64,000 bases of DNA from Allomuricauda sp. M10 (GCF_020782875.1 NZ_JAJGBN010000001.1:310001-374000); one strand, 5' to 3'. Counted from the first letter of the stretch, positions 7,925-19,000 are shown. A program made the numbers and translations. The notes: generated by a model not told the origin, from the sequence alone.

Positions 7925-9001
7925 ATGCTAGACAAACTGAATATCGTAAAGCAACGTTTTGACGAGGTTTCCGATTTAATCATTCAGCCCGATGTGATTG
8001 CCGATCAGCAACGATACATCAAGTTGAACAAGGAATACAAGGATTTAAAAGTCTTGGCCGCAAAACGCGATGAATATGTAACACTTACCAATAACTTACA
8101 GGAAGCGGAGGAGATCATTTCTGATGGAAGTGATCCGGAAATGGTGGAGATGGCCAAAATGCAGATGGACGAGGCCAAAAGTGCCTTGCCCAAATTGGAG
8201 GAAGAAATCAAATATTTATTGATTCCGAAAGACCCCGAAGATGCCAAGGATGTAGTGATGGAAATCCGCGCCGGAACGGGTGGGGATGAGGCCAGTATTT
8301 TTGCAGGGGATCTCTTCCGTATGTATACCAAATATTGCGAATCCAAAGGCTGGCGTACCAATGTCATCGACCTTAATGAAGGAACCAGTGGTGGTTACAA
8401 GGAAATCCATTTTGAGGTTTCCGGTGAGGATGTGTATGGAACTTTAAAATTTGAAGCAGGGGTGCACCGCGTACAACGTGTTCCGCAAACAGAAACGCAA
8501 GGAAGGGTGCATACCAGTGCCGCAACCGTAATGGTAATTCCGGAAGCGGAGGAATTTGATGTGCATATTGAACCCAAGGATGTCCGAATCGATTTCTTCT
8601 GTTCATCAGGACCTGGAGGACAGTCGGTGAACACCACCTACTCCGCGGTACGTTTGACCCACCTTCCAACGGGGATTGTGGCCCAATGTCAGGATGAAAA
8701 ATCGCAGCACAAAAACAAGGATAAAGCCTTTAGGGTACTGCGAGCCAGGTTGTACGATATGGAGTTGGCCAAAAGACAGGCCGAGGATGCGGCAAAACGG
8801 AATTCGCAAGTAAGCAGTGGCGACCGTTCAGCCAAGATCCGTACCTATAATTATCCCCAAGGTAGGGTTACTGATCATAGGATTGGCTTGACCCTTTATG
8901 ATCTGCAAAACATCATGAACGGGGATATCCAAAAAATCATCGACGAGTTGATGTTGGTGGACAATACCGAAAAACTAAAAGAGGCTTCGGAGATTTTCTA
9001 A
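7925..9001 (+). CDS. prfA: Peptide chain release factor 1
   Basis: Recognises UAA and UAG stop codons and triggers peptide release on the ribosome. 358 residues, normal length. The stop-codon tripeptide is of the PxT type (Pro187-Gln-Thr189), separating it from RF2 (SPF), and GGQ at 231-233 is the catalytic motif; [13 protein letters not shown] follows as expected. The glutamine in PQT differs from the PAT/PVT of many species. The start is preceded by a perfect Shine-Dalgarno, unusual in this phylum and possibly regulatory. pyrF follows 56 bases downstream and may be co-transcribed. Confidence 0.96.
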   Translation: MLDKLNIVKQRFDEVSDLIIQPDVIADQQRYIKLNKEYKDLKVLAAKRDEYVTLTNNLQEAEEIISDGSDPEMVEMAKMQMDEAKSALPKLEEEIKYLLIPKDPEDAKDVVMEIRAGTGGDEASIFAGDLFRMYTKYCESKGWRTNVIDLNEGTSGGYKEIHFEVSGEDVYGTLKFEAGVHRVQRVPQTETQGRVHTSAATVMVIPEAEEFDVHIEPKDVRIDFFCSSGPGGQSVNTTYSAVRLTHLPTGIVAQCQDEKSQHKNKDKAFRVLRARLYDMELAKRQAEDAAKRNSQVSSGDRSAKIRTYNYPQGRVTDHRIGLTLYDLQNIMNGDIQKIIDELMLVDNTEKLKEASEIF

Positions 9002-9057
9002 GTCTTTGTTTTGTGAAATAGATTTGTTGGAACGAGTCAATTTGAGAACCGTTTAGC

Positions 9058-9885
9058 ATGAAGATAGAACACCTTATTGCCGAAATACGAAAAAAGAAAT
9101 CTTTCCTATGTGTGGGATTGGACACGGACTTGGAAAAGATTCCGGAACATCTCCTAAAAGAAGAAGATCCCATTTTTGCGTTCAATAAGGCGATCATTGA
9201 TGCTACCCATGAGTATTGTGTGGCTTACAAACCCAATATTGCCTTTTATGAGGCATATGGTTTGCCCGGATGGAAATCCTTGGAGCGTAGCATGGATTAT
9301 TTGAATACCAACTATCCTGAAGTTTTTACCATTGCAGATGCCAAACGGGGCGATATCGGGAACACTTCCACCCGTTACGCAAAAGCCTTTTTTGAAACCA
9401 TGAATTTTGATTCCATCACCATTGCACCATACATGGGTAAGGATTCAGTGGAACCGTTTTTGGAATTTGAGGATAGGCACACCATTTTGTTGACATTGAC
9501 ATCCAATGAAGGTGCCTTCGATTTTCAAACCAAAAAACTGGAAGGGGAAGAACTCTATAAAAAGGTTTTAAAGACTTCCAAGACCTACAAGGGCTCTGAA
9601 CGGTTGATGTATGTGGTAGGGGCAACCAAGGCCACTTATTTGCAGGAAATAAGGGAAATAATCCCAGATAGCTTTTTACTGGTGCCTGGTGTAGGGGCGC
9701 AAGGGGGCAGTTTGCAGGACGTGTGCAAATACGGCATGACCAAAAACATCGGGTTGTTGGTCAATTCTTCGCGCGGCATATTGTACGCCTCCACGGGAAG
9801 CGATTTTGCGCAAATAGCTGCTGTTAAAGCGGAAGAAGTTCAAAAGGAAATGGAACACGAGTTGGAAAGGTATTTCCAATCTTAG
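9058..9885 (+). CDS. pyrF: Orotidine 5'-phosphate decarboxylase (long form)
   Basis: Last step of UMP synthesis: decarboxylation of OMP. 275 residues, the longer type-2 family typical of mycobacteria and Bacteroidota (E. coli form about 245). The N-terminal FLCVGLDTD, the catalytic [14 protein letters not shown] (Lys96) and the late VPGVGAQGG (phosphate binding) are all present. The gene follows prfA on the same strand. Its last four bases overlap the 3' end of a small convergent gene, leaving no room for an intergenic terminator. Confidence 0.94.
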   Translation: MKIEHLIAEIRKKKSFLCVGLDTDLEKIPEHLLKEEDPIFAFNKAIIDATHEYCVAYKPNIAFYEAYGLPGWKSLERSMDYLNTNYPEVFTIADAKRGDIGNTSTRYAKAFFETMNFDSITIAPYMGKDSVEPFLEFEDRHTILLTLTSNEGAFDFQTKKLEGEELYKKVLKTSKTYKGSERLMYVVGATKATYLQEIREIIPDSFLLVPGVGAQGGSLQDVCKYGMTKNIGLLVNSSRGILYASTGSDFAQIAAVKAEEVQKEMEHELERYFQS

Positions 9886-10076
9886 GATAGACTTTCCAAT
9901 ACTTTTTTAATTCCTTGAGCTTTTCTTTTGAAGAATTCACCCAAGCGTGTATCTACGTGGGCAACCTCGGAGGCTTTCTCCATAAAATTGTTATACATAA
10001 CTTCCAAAACGGAAATTGCCTCACTTCCACTGGTGATCGGGGTTACTGTTCCGACTCTGCAATATTGATTGTTCAT
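9882..10076 (-). CDS. Hypothetical 64-residue protein
   Basis: Small soluble protein, not recognised. It begins at the ATG at 10076 ([17 protein letters not shown]); a slightly longer TTG start at 10085 is less likely. The sequence is an ordinary mix with a helical C-terminal half ([18 protein letters not shown]) and no signal peptide or metal motif. It converges on pyrF with a four-base overlap. Codon use and composition look like the neighbours, and I would expect conservation in flavobacteria, but function is unknown. Confidence 0.6.
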   Translation of the reverse strand: MNNQYCRVGTVTPITSGSEAISVLEVMYNNFMEKASEVAHVDTRLGEFFKRKAQGIKKVLESLS

Positions 10077-10522
10077 GATTTCCAAGATTTGTTAATATCA
10101 AAGATACGTTGAAATGCTGCCCATGGATTATGGCCTGGATGGGTATACATCTAGAAATCAGGTCTTTTATCTAAAATTTAACGTATGAGGCCCAAAATGA
10201 GAGGTATTCTTACAAAGGGTTAGGATAAAATTAACGAAGTCCAATTGCCTAATATCAACCAATGAAAGGCAGGTGGGTTAGTGTGGAAGTTTCTCCAAAA
10301 AGGGGATTGGGGAAGAAGGAAATAAAAAAAGCCAGTGGGAACACTGGCTTTTTAACTAACTAACTCAAAAAAATGCTAACTCAGATAACTCGTTACAAAA
10401 TTCTCTTTAAACCTTCATGTCAAGGTTAACTTAACTTTAGGTTTTTGTTATAATTATTTCATTTCATTGAGTATATAACGGACATATTTTCAACTTATTG
10501 CGTAATTCTAAAAAAATTATAA
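10077..10522. other. Gene-poor spacer of about 450 bases
   Basis: No convincing coding frame on either strand. It contains the terminator hairpin at 10324-10353 and, just right of it, a short run of CTAA repeats (around 10353-10365). The rest is AT-rich. The distance between the DUF4197 gene end (10523) and the hairpin is about 170 bases, leaving room for a long 3' untranslated region or a small RNA read on the minus strand. Confidence 0.5.
10324..10353 (-). terminator. Rho-independent terminator (mainly minus strand)
   Basis: Stem GCCAGTG (10331-10337) pairs with CACTGGC (10342-10348) around a GGAA loop. Seven A's on the left are a U-run on the minus-strand transcript, and five T's on the right allow some plus-strand use. 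It most likely ends the DUF4197 transcript or a small RNA. Confidence 0.75.
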
Positions 10523-11224
10523 TTAATCTTGTAAGGCAAATACTTTTTTTAACAAATCTGTTGTACGGGACGAAACCTTTGTCCTAATTTCCTTCTCTTC
10601 CACTGCGATCATGGTGTATACCCCTGCCAAGGCTTCGTTGGTAGTATAATCGGTCAGATCTGGATTAACGTCATTGGTAAGGGGTAGGTTGTTGTACTTG
10701 GTGATGATGTTGGTCCAAATCTTATCCGCACCTACTTTTTGGAACGAATTCTTGATGATGGGGTTGAATTTATTGTACAACTGTGTCTTGGTGGCTTGTT
10801 GTAAATATTGGGTGGCCGCATTATCGTTTCCCAGCAAAATCTGCTTGGCATCGTTGAAGGTAATTCCCTTTACTGCATCCACAAAAATGGGAGTGGCTTC
10901 GCCCACTGCATCCTCGGCTGCACGGTTAAGAATTTTTAGACCTTCGTCCGCAAGGCTAGACAATCCAATATCCCGTAAGGTCTTATCTACTTTTTGAAGC
11001 TCTTCAGGCAACAAGATTTTAACCAATTCATTTTTGAAGAATCCGTTTTCAAGGGCCAATTTGTTCACTTGTTTTTCAATGCCCATGTTCAAGGCTTCTC
11101 GCAATCCTTGGGCAATTTCGGCATTGCCAATTCCAGTTCCTTGGGGCAATTGGTTTACAACCTGTTGTAGTTCGGCACATCCTACCAATTGGAAAAATAG
11201 AATAAAGGCTAGTATTCGTTTCAT
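10523..11224 (-). CDS. DUF4197 family lipoprotein
   Basis: 233-residue predicted lipoprotein (MKRILAFILFFQLVGC, Cys16). The mature protein is helical and matches the DUF4197 pattern: GLREALNMGIEKQVN, then the KILLPEELQKV and AEDAVGEATPIFVDAVKGITF segments, and near the end a DLTDYTTNEALAGVY stretch. The family is widespread in Gram-negative bacteria with no assigned role; the periplasmic location is inferred from the signal. It stands alone between the starch locus and pyrF, with a terminator about 170 bases downstream. Confidence 0.85.
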   Translation of the reverse strand: MKRILAFILFFQLVGCAELQQVVNQLPQGTGIGNAEIAQGLREALNMGIEKQVNKLALENGFFKNELVKILLPEELQKVDKTLRDIGLSSLADEGLKILNRAAEDAVGEATPIFVDAVKGITFNDAKQILLGNDNAATQYLQQATKTQLYNKFNPIIKNSFQKVGADKIWTNIITKYNNLPLTNDVNPDLTDYTTNEALAGVYTMIAVEEKEIRTKVSSRTTDLLKKVFALQD

Positions 11225-11351
11225 GATAAATCTTTTTGGTTAAGGTGAAATTACTGCGAAACCATCAAAGGACGACTTCGTTCTTCTGTTTTTTAGATAA
11301 AATCACGCTTATCATTTTTGATGAACTGGACTTTTGAATGGATACGAGGAG

Positions 11352-13211
11352 TTAATTCAATTCCAATACCAGACTCGATTTTGCTTTGATTTCCAACATA
11401 GTGCCTAGTGAAACTGTTTCATCAGTAATCGCGTTTTTTCCATTCTGATGATTCTGAATTCCCTCTTTAAACCGTGTGAGGTCAATTTGTTGGTCTTTAA
11501 GGGAATTGTTCAAAACTACCATGACCGCATCTTTCGGATTTTCGGGAAAATACCTGAAGTAGACGTACACATTGTCCACTGGAGAAAAGTGAAGGGTCTT
11601 TCCTTTGTGGATCACCGATTTACTTTTACGCCAGTTCAGCAGTTTTTTGGTGTAATCGAAATACGCTTTTTGATTTTCTGTCCTTCCAGATTCCAAAAAG
11701 GCATTTTGCGGATCACCAGACCATCCGCCAGGAAAATCCCTTCGGATATCCCCATCTCCTTTACTTTTTTCACCTAACATCCCAATCTCGTCTCCATAAT
11801 AGATTTGGGGAATGCCCCTCAAAGTAGCCAGTAAGGTGATGGCCAGCTTGTACTTGTCCACATCCCCATCAAAAGCCTGATTGATGCGATTTACATCATG
11901 ATTGCCCATCATGATCAAGAGGTTATTAATGTTCGGATAGAGAAAATCCTGTGTCAAGTGATCATAAACCTTAAAAAGGCCATCTCCCCAATTCTGTTCT
12001 GATTGATTAAATACTTCAGGGAAAATATCGTGAAGAGGAAAATCCATCACCGAAGGTAAATTGGAATTGAATCCTTGGATTGCGCCAATGGCGCTGTCTT
12101 TCTGCCAAAAGGCGATATGTGGTGTTTCGTGCATGAAAATTTCTCCTACAATGTTCAAGTTGGGGTATTCTTCCATCACCCGAGTAACCCATTCGGTAAT
12201 GCCTTCTTTATCATTGTAGGGATAGGTATCTACCCGCATGCCATCCAAATGGGCACTCTCGATCCACCATATGGCATTCTGCACTAAATAATTGATGACC
12301 ATCGGGTTGCTTTCATTCATATCGGGCATGGTATAGTCGAACCAACCGTCCATGCAGCCTTCGGCATCATATGTTGATGCATACGGATCCATTTGGCTTG
12401 TTTGGATGTAATTACTTCGCTTGAAACCGTTTTCACCACCCTCCCAATAATGCAACCAATCTTGGGCGGGCAAGTCTTGAATCAACCAATGGCTTAATCC
12501 CCAATGGTTGGGTACGTAATCCATGATATGTTTCATGCCCCGTTGATGCAATTCCTCGGTCAGTCGGACAAAATCCTTGTTGCTGCCATAACGCGGATCC
12601 ATTTGATAAAGATCACTACAAGCATATCCGTGATAGGAATAGGTCTTTTCATTATCCAAGGTAAGTGGAGTGCTCCAAAGGGTGGTGGCCCCGAGTTCAT
12701 CAATATAATCCAGATGGTCAATGATTCCTTGGATATCTCCCCCGTGCCTTCCACCTTGTTCACCGCGATTGGCGAGTTCGATGGTTTTGGAATGGCTGTC
12801 ATTTGAAGGGTTTCCGTTGGCAAACCTATCTGGCATTAAAAGATAGATCACATCGGAAGAGTCAAAACCTTTTCGGTCTGCAGAGCCTTCCCTTCGCTCC
12901 AAGAATTGGTAATCTATGGATGAGATGGTTCGCTTTCCCTTTTTGAACTTGATTTTGTAGTTGCCTGGTTGCACATTCTTGGTGTCCAGCGTAATAAAAA
13001 GGTAGTTCGGGTTTTCGGTCTTTTCAATTTTTTTGACGGTAATTTCAGGAGTGAATTCAGGTTGAAGTTCACTGATTTGGTTTCCATGTACCAACAATTG
13101 GAGTTCAGAGTTCTTCATGTCGGTCCACCAATAAGGGGGTTCTACACGTTGCACTTGGCCCATGCTGCTGGTCAAGACCATCAACATCAATAGTAAAATG
13201 TTGTATTTCAT
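11352..13211 (-). CDS. susA: Periplasmic GH13 alpha-glucan hydrolase (neopullulanase / cyclomaltodextrinase-like)
   Basis: Cleaves maltooligosaccharides in the periplasm. 619 residues from the ATG at 13211, which gives the signal peptide MKYNILLLMLMVLTSSMGQ; a longer TTG-started frame is not needed. An N-terminal beta-sandwich (about 25-105, PYWWTDMKNSELQLL) precedes the GH13 barrel. The four GH13 regions are visible: DYVPNH (231-236), GMRVD with nucleophile Asp328, GEIF with acid/base Glu357 and GNHD (436-439). The order matches SusA and cyclomaltodextrinases. It follows the MFS transporter gene by 87 bases on the same strand, so degradation and uptake are probably co-expressed. The symbol is by analogy with the Bacteroides sus system. 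Confidence 0.88.
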   Translation of the reverse strand: MKYNILLLMLMVLTSSMGQVQRVEPPYWWTDMKNSELQLLVHGNQISELQPEFTPEITVKKIEKTENPNYLFITLDTKNVQPGNYKIKFKKGKRTISSIDYQFLERREGSADRKGFDSSDVIYLLMPDRFANGNPSNDSHSKTIELANRGEQGGRHGGDIQGIIDHLDYIDELGATTLWSTPLTLDNEKTYSYHGYACSDLYQMDPRYGSNKDFVRLTEELHQRGMKHIMDYVPNHWGLSHWLIQDLPAQDWLHYWEGGENGFKRSNYIQTSQMDPYASTYDAEGCMDGWFDYTMPDMNESNPMVINYLVQNAIWWIESAHLDGMRVDTYPYNDKEGITEWVTRVMEEYPNLNIVGEIFMHETPHIAFWQKDSAIGAIQGFNSNLPSVMDFPLHDIFPEVFNQSEQNWGDGLFKVYDHLTQDFLYPNINNLLIMMGNHDVNRINQAFDGDVDKYKLAITLLATLRGIPQIYYGDEIGMLGEKSKGDGDIRRDFPGGWSGDPQNAFLESGRTENQKAYFDYTKKLLNWRKSKSVIHKGKTLHFSPVDNVYVYFRYFPENPKDAVMVVLNNSLKDQQIDLTRFKEGIQNHQNGKNAITDETVSLGTMLEIKAKSSLVLELN

Positions 13212-13298
13212 GCGTTTGAATATTTTATGAGCCAATTTCAAGTTTGAAAAGGATCAATTTTCTAGGGTAATAATTTTTGAATAGGGGATAAATCCCAA

Positions 13299-14651
13299 TT
13301 AAATGGTTACGACTTCGTCATCTTTGTCATCCACCCTTGCCACCAATAGTGCGGCGATCAAAAAGGAAATTCCACTTGTTACGAGGGCAAAAATGGGTTG
13401 TTCGTTGTACAGGTATTTTACCATGGGGCCTCCGATCAAAGCATTTATGATTTGGGGAATCACAATGAAGAAATTGAAAATACCCATATAAACACCCATT
13501 TTTTGTGGAGGAATGGACCCTGCAAGAATAGCGTAGGGCATGGCCAAAATACTGGCCCATGCCACCCCGATTCCGATCATGGAGAGGATAAGCCAATTTT
13601 CATCCGGCATGATGTAAATAGACAAAAACCCGAGAGCACCAATAACTAAGGAGATGGCATGTGTTTTTTTACGTCCTACCTTTTTGGCAATAGCTGGGAG
13701 AAAGAAGGCAAAAATGGCCGAAACGCCATTATAGATCCCGAAAAGAATACCTAGCCAATCTCCTGCATTTTGATAGGCCATACTCTGGTTATCATTGGGA
13801 TCTAGACCGTAAATGTGCTGCGCAATGGCGGGAAGGGCAAAGACCCAGAGTCCAAAAAGCCCAAACCAAGAAAAAAACTGTACCCAACTCAATTGTCGCA
13901 TCGTTCGTGGCATTTTCTGGAAATCGGTAAAAATATCACTGAGTTTGCCGGGAGATTCCTCCAAATTCGCGGCACCTTCCGCTTGGTGCAATTGGGCCAT
14001 TTCTTCTGGGTTGTATTCCTTTGTCGTGAATACTGTTACCAAAACACTGGTAATGAGCACAATGGCTCCAATTACAAACGAAAGCAAAAGGTTAACGGGA
14101 ACTTCGCCAACACCAGCGGTATTTTCCAATCCGATCCAATTCGTCAAAACATAAGGAAGCCATGAACCCACAACGGCCCCAATTCCGATAAGTACGGTTT
14201 GGAGGCTATAACCCAAGGTACGCTGGTCAGATGGTAAAATATCTGCGATCAAGGCCCGAAAAGGTTCCATGGCCACGTTAAAGGATGCATCCATAATCAT
14301 GAGCATTCCGGCCCCCACCCAAAGAGCGGGCATAAAGGCTGTGAACATATCTGCATTGGGCATTAAAACAAGGCCCAAAGAGGCCAGCAAGGCTCCAGTG
14401 AGGAAATAAGGTCGCCTTCGCCCTAAACGGTTCCAGGTCCTATCGCTATAATGACCTACGATGGGTTGTACAATGAGACCGGTGAGGGGAGCCACGATCC
14501 AGAACCAAGAAAGTTCATGGATGTCTGCCCCAAAAATCTGTAGAATTCTACTTGCGTTGGCATTTTGAAGGGCAAAGCCCATTTGAATGCCAAGGAACCC
14601 GAAACTTAGGTTCCAAATTTGCCAAAAACTTAGTCGACGCTTTTCAAACAT
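13299..14651 (-). CDS. MFS sugar transporter (SLC45/GPH-like, probably maltose)
   Basis: 450-residue inner-membrane carrier with about 12 hydrophobic segments. The N-terminus FWQIWNLSFGFLGIQMGFALQ and the loop GHYSDRTWNRLGRRRPYF are typical of the SLC45/sucrose-maltose symporter group; the DRxxxRxGRRRP loop is the MFS signature between helices 2 and 3. Context between a GH13 enzyme and a LacI regulator points to maltose or maltooligosaccharide import into the cytoplasm. Substrate is inferred from neighbours only. Confidence 0.87.
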   Translation of the reverse strand: MFEKRRLSFWQIWNLSFGFLGIQMGFALQNANASRILQIFGADIHELSWFWIVAPLTGLIVQPIVGHYSDRTWNRLGRRRPYFLTGALLASLGLVLMPNADMFTAFMPALWVGAGMLMIMDASFNVAMEPFRALIADILPSDQRTLGYSLQTVLIGIGAVVGSWLPYVLTNWIGLENTAGVGEVPVNLLLSFVIGAIVLITSVLVTVFTTKEYNPEEMAQLHQAEGAANLEESPGKLSDIFTDFQKMPRTMRQLSWVQFFSWFGLFGLWVFALPAIAQHIYGLDPNDNQSMAYQNAGDWLGILFGIYNGVSAIFAFFLPAIAKKVGRKKTHAISLVIGALGFLSIYIMPDENWLILSMIGIGVAWASILAMPYAILAGSIPPQKMGVYMGIFNFFIVIPQIINALIGGPMVKYLYNEQPIFALVTSGISFLIAALLVARVDDKDDEVVTI

Positions 14652-14739
14652 TGTGATTTTCTATTGGATCAACAATTTTACGGTTGTTAGACCGCCTATT
14701 TAACTTTTAGGGAAAGTAAAATATAAGCGCTGATAAAAC

Positions 14740-14747
14740 CAAAGATA
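14740..14747 (-). promoter_or_regulatory. Candidate -7 box for the MFS-GH13 pair
   Basis: On the minus strand this reads TATCTTTG, fitting TAnnTTTG, 88 bases before the MFS start. No TTG is found at the -33 distance. A CG-centred palindrome AGCGCT lies close to the predicted start of transcription (14726-14731) and could be a LacI-type operator. Confidence 0.35.
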
Positions 14748-14815
14748 TGTTTTTTTTGAAAAAGGGATTCACTTCACACTATTTGGAAACCATTCACAAA
14801 ATACTAGCTTGTTTT

Positions 14816-15880
14816 TCAGTTGTTTTTGATTTGGATGGAGCCAGGTCTCGTAGAGTCCCGTATAATCAATTCGGTTTTGACCAATTGTGTGGTAAACGGT
14901 GTGTCCTCTTCCTTTTCAAGTCTGTCAATCAGGGTTTGGGCAGCAAGTTCCCCAATCTGAAATCCATGTTGGTTGACCGTGGTTAAATGTGGTCTGGCAT
15001 ATTTGGAAAGGATACCATCGGAAAAACCTATCACGGAGAGTGCTTCGGGAACATTCAATCCTCTCGTTCGGGCCACATTCAAAGCAGTAACAGCGTAAAT
15101 TTCGTTCACTCCAAAAATACCATCGATATCCGGATTTTCATCAAAAACCTTGTTGATCCGATCTTCCAAACTTCTTTGTTCCTGATCGGAATCACCAAGT
15201 TCCCCAATTTTGATTACCAGCCCCTCATCATATTCCAGGTTGTTCCATTGAAGTGCATCCTTGTAGCCTTCGGTACGCAAGCGACCAATAGTGAGGTAGT
15301 CCATGGTGGTCAACAGTAATATTCTTTTGCACCCTATCTGAATGAGCTTTTGAACTGCCATTTGCCCGGCTTCACGATCGTCAATAATAATCTTGTCACA
15401 ATCGATATCGTCCACTACACGGTCAAACATGACAATAGGGATATTTCTGTTCTGGATTTCTTGAAGATGGATAAAGTTATGTTTCAACAAGGTTTCCTTG
15501 GATAGCGAAATGATAAAACCGTCAATGCTTCCATCTATAAGCATCTCCATGTTTATGGCCTCTTTGTCCAAGGATTCATTGGTAACCCCAATGATAACAT
15601 TGTATTCCTTTGAATTCGCCACTTCTTCGATCCCCGAAATCACTTTCGCAAAGAAATGGTGAACGATCTCAGGTATGATCACCCCTATGGTCTTGGTTTT
15701 TTTGTTCTTAAGGCTAAGGGCAACACTATTGGGGCGATAGTTATAAAATTTGGCGAAAGCCTGGACCTTATCGCGATTTTCCCTACTGATATCCTTGTCG
15801 TCTTTCAAGGCCTTGGATACAGTTGAAATGGAGAGCCCAAGTTCGGAAGCAATCTTCTTAAGTGTCATTTTTGGCTTCAT
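14816..15880 (-). CDS. LacI-family transcriptional regulator of the starch locus
   Basis: 354 residues: an N-terminal helix-turn-helix (MTLKKIASELGLSISTVSKALKDD, about residues 5-28) with the LacI hinge region, then a periplasmic-binding-protein-like sensor domain (TKTIGVIIPEIVHHFFAKVISGIEE to the end). It sits between the MFS/GH13 pair and the divergent SusC operon, the normal position for the pathway regulator, so it probably binds maltose or a glucan oligomer and controls both directions. Flavobacteria often use LacI proteins where Bacteroides uses SusR. Effector and operator are not shown by the sequence. Confidence 0.88.
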   Translation of the reverse strand: MKPKMTLKKIASELGLSISTVSKALKDDKDISRENRDKVQAFAKFYNYRPNSVALSLKNKKTKTIGVIIPEIVHHFFAKVISGIEEVANSKEYNVIIGVTNESLDKEAINMEMLIDGSIDGFIISLSKETLLKHNFIHLQEIQNRNIPIVMFDRVVDDIDCDKIIIDDREAGQMAVQKLIQIGCKRILLLTTMDYLTIGRLRTEGYKDALQWNNLEYDEGLVIKIGELGDSDQEQRSLEDRINKVFDENPDIDGIFGVNEIYAVTALNVARTRGLNVPEALSVIGFSDGILSKYARPHLTTVNQHGFQIGELAAQTLIDRLEKEEDTPFTTQLVKTELIIRDSTRPGSIQIKNN

Positions 15881-15974
15881 ACTGTAATGGATTTCTGGTG
15901 GGGCGGCCAGTTTTGTGTCAATTAAGAACTAAATATACTTTGATCGTTACAGTACACTAAAAATTTGTCAACCT

Positions 15975-15986
15975 GAAAACGTTATA
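15975..15986. promoter_or_regulatory. Possible LacI operator upstream of susC
   Basis: GAAAACGTTATA contains a CG-centred AACGTT core, the general form of LacI-family operators, in the spacer between lacI and susC. The palindrome is imperfect outside six bases. No TAnnTTTG box was found in this spacer, so the susC promoter remains unplaced. Confidence 0.25.
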
Positions 15987-16098
15987 AGTGCCCAAACATG
16001 ATAAATGTCAAAAAAAAGGAGGTCTCAATTTACATATTTTAGCAAAAGGGAAGTGAAATATAACAAAATCTTAAAAATTAACTCTAACAAACTTTAAT

Positions 16099-19000
16099 AT
16101 GAAAATTAGACGGATGCACCTTTTCTGGTGCATGTTTCTGGTTCCTTTCCTACAGTTTGCCCAAATAACTGTTCAGGGTGTCGTGACAGACGCGACGACT
16201 CAGGAGCCATTGCCCGGTGTAAGTATTCTACTTAAGGGAACAACACAGGGGACCGCCACGGATTTTGATGGAAATTATATTCTTCAAGCCAATATGGGCG
16301 ATACCTTGGTTTTCTCGTACATCGGATTTCAAAGTAAGGAAGTGGTCGTATCAGGTAGTTCAATGAATGTTGTCCTATTGGAAGATACCACTGCCCTGGA
16401 TGAGGTGGTCATCATCGGTTATGGTACCACTACGGTAAAGGATGCCACAGGTTCTGTGGCCTCTGTTACAACGGAAGATTTTAACAAGGGCGCTATTGTA
16501 AGTACCGATCAATTGTTGACGGGTAAAACTGCAGGTGTCCGTATTACAAACAATGGTGGACAGCCTGATTCTGCTCCAAACATTAGGATTCGTGGAGGAT
16601 CTTCGCTGACCGCGAACAACAATCCATTGATCGTTATTGATGGTATCCCAGTGGACAATACAAATCCTGCCGGGGTAAACAACCCATTGACACTGATCAA
16701 CCCAAATGATGTTGAAAGCTTTTCCATATTGAAAGATGCCTCCGCCACTGCCATTTATGGCTCAAGGGCCTCTAACGGTGTAATCATTATTACGACGAAA
16801 AAAGGGATGTCAGGGGAGTTCAAGTTTAATTTTGCCTCAAACACTACGGTGAGCAGAGTGGGTAAAAAAATTGAAATGATGGATGGTAATGCCTTCACAA
16901 GGTTTATCCAAGAGTATCATCCCGATTTCACCAATTTTTTAGGAATCGATGATCCAACAACCGATGCCGTTGACGATTTGAGCACCGATACAGTTGAAGG
17001 CCGGATTTTATCCGACACCGATTGGCAAGATGCCATTTATAGGACCGCCATCTCCTTTGATCATAACTTGAGCGCACGGGGAAGTATTTTAAAAATGGTG
17101 CCTATTCGTATGTCATTGGGATATACGGAAAGTCAGGGTTTGGTAAAGACCAGTGATTACGAACGTATCACCGGATCTTTGAAATTGACCCCACGTTTAC
17201 TCGACGATCACCTAAAAATTGATCTCAATGCCAAGGGCATCATGTCCAAAAAGAATGCCATTGATGAAGGTGGTGCTTTGGGCGGAGCCGTCAACATGGA
17301 CCCTACCAAACCCATATACGACACTTCCTCAGATAATCGATTTGGCGGATACTATCAAAACACCGTTTTGGATGGGGATTTTGTAAAGCTAGATGGACAG
17401 TGGAATCCTGTTGCCATTTTAATGCAACGTTACCGTCCGGAAAGAGTGAGCAAGGTATTGGCCAATGTGGAGCTCGACTATAAAATGCACTTTTTGCCCG
17501 AACTGCGTGCTGTGGCCAATGTGGGTATAGAAGCTTCCAAAGCAAAGGTTAAGGAAACCTATACCGACAATTCTTTGGCGACCTATAAGCAAGATGATAC
17601 CGCTACCGACCCAGCCAATAATTACCGGTTCAACCCCGGTGTAAATTATAGGGAAAACCAAGACATCGTAAACCGTACCATGGAGGGTTATCTGTCCTAT
17701 GCGAAAGATTTGGGTGGTGCCATCAAAAATTTTGATGTGCAGGCAGGTTACTCCTATCAAAATTTTAAGAACGATGGAAACAAGGAAGAATACCAATATA
17801 ATGAGGAAACGGGTATCAGGGAATTGATAATAGATGCCCAAAATCCTACCAACAGGTATTATAACGAGCTCAATCTACAGTCGTTCTTCGGTCGTAGCAA
17901 CATCAATTTTTACGATAAATATTTACTTACGATATCCTTTCGGGCCGATGCATCTTCCCTATTCTCCAAAGAAAACCGTTGGGGATACTTCCCAGCAGCG
18001 GCATTGGCCTGGAAGGTGAAAGAGGAAAGCTTTTTGAAAGATGTGGATGTGGTGAACAATTTAAAGCTGCGTTTAGGTTGGGGTAGAACAGGTCAACAGG
18101 ACATTACCGGTGCCGTAGGCTTCTATCCTTCACTTCCGTTGTTCGAGGCCGGTTCCGCTACCAGTCAATATTTGAGTGGCTATGCCCTTTATTCTGCAAA
18201 ACCATATAACTCCGACCTTACTTGGGAAAAAGCGGAAACGTTCAACGCGGGTCTTGATTTTGGATTTTTTCAGAACAATGTCCTTAGTGGATCCTTTGAC
18301 GTGTACTACAGAACCACCAAGGATTTGTTGGCTACTGTTCCCGTAGCGCCTGGTCAAGCACTTACTTCATCCTTTGTGAAGAATGTTGGCGAGACAGAGA
18401 GCAAAGGTTTTGAGGTGAATTTCAACGTTAAGGCGCTCAGCCAAGATAACATGTCATTAGAGTTTTATGGAAACACCTCATATAGCAGGGCAGAAGTGAC
18501 CGATCTCCAGGATGTAAGCCGAATCAGTGCCAGCGAATCGGGTATTCCGACCGGCACAGGTGTAAGGCTCGCCTATCACGCTGTGGGATATCAACCCTAT
18601 TCTGCTTGGGTATTCAGACAATTGTATGATGCCCAAGGCAATCCTATTCATGGTGCTTTTGCTGATTTTAATGGCGATGGCATCGTGGACAACGATGACA
18701 GGTATTACAAAACCCTTCGTCCTAACTGGACTTTCGGTTTCGGATTCAATTACAACTACAAGAATTTTGATTTGAGCTCCAGCTTCAGAGGGCAAATAGG
18801 GGGACAGGTCTATAACTCCCGAAGATTGACTTCGGGGTGGGTTGATAAGGCTATTCCCAACAATTCAAACAGTTTGTCCAATGTTCTTGATTTTTACAAT
18901 GGGGCGGCCAACTTCAACTTTGTTGATGTACAGGGCAATGTGCCTTTTTCTGATTACTTCTTGGAAGATGCAACTTTCCTAAGATGTGAGAACATTGTGT

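Noticed and set aside
7390..7983. 197-codon open frame on the minus strand
   Set aside because: It lies fully opposite the DUF3570 gene and the prfA start, has no recognisable domain, and is explained as a shadow of real coding sequence.
10262..10363. 33-codon plus-strand ORF
   Set aside because: It runs through the terminator hairpin, so any transcript would end inside it, and it has no resemblance to a family.
10353..10365. Short CTAA repeat
   Set aside because: Only three units and no spacer structure; not a CRISPR array or a meaningful satellite.
16015..16023. AAAGGAGGT, a perfect Shine-Dalgarno in the susC leader
   Set aside because: No ATG, GTG or TTG lies at a suitable distance downstream; the susC start is 76 bases away.
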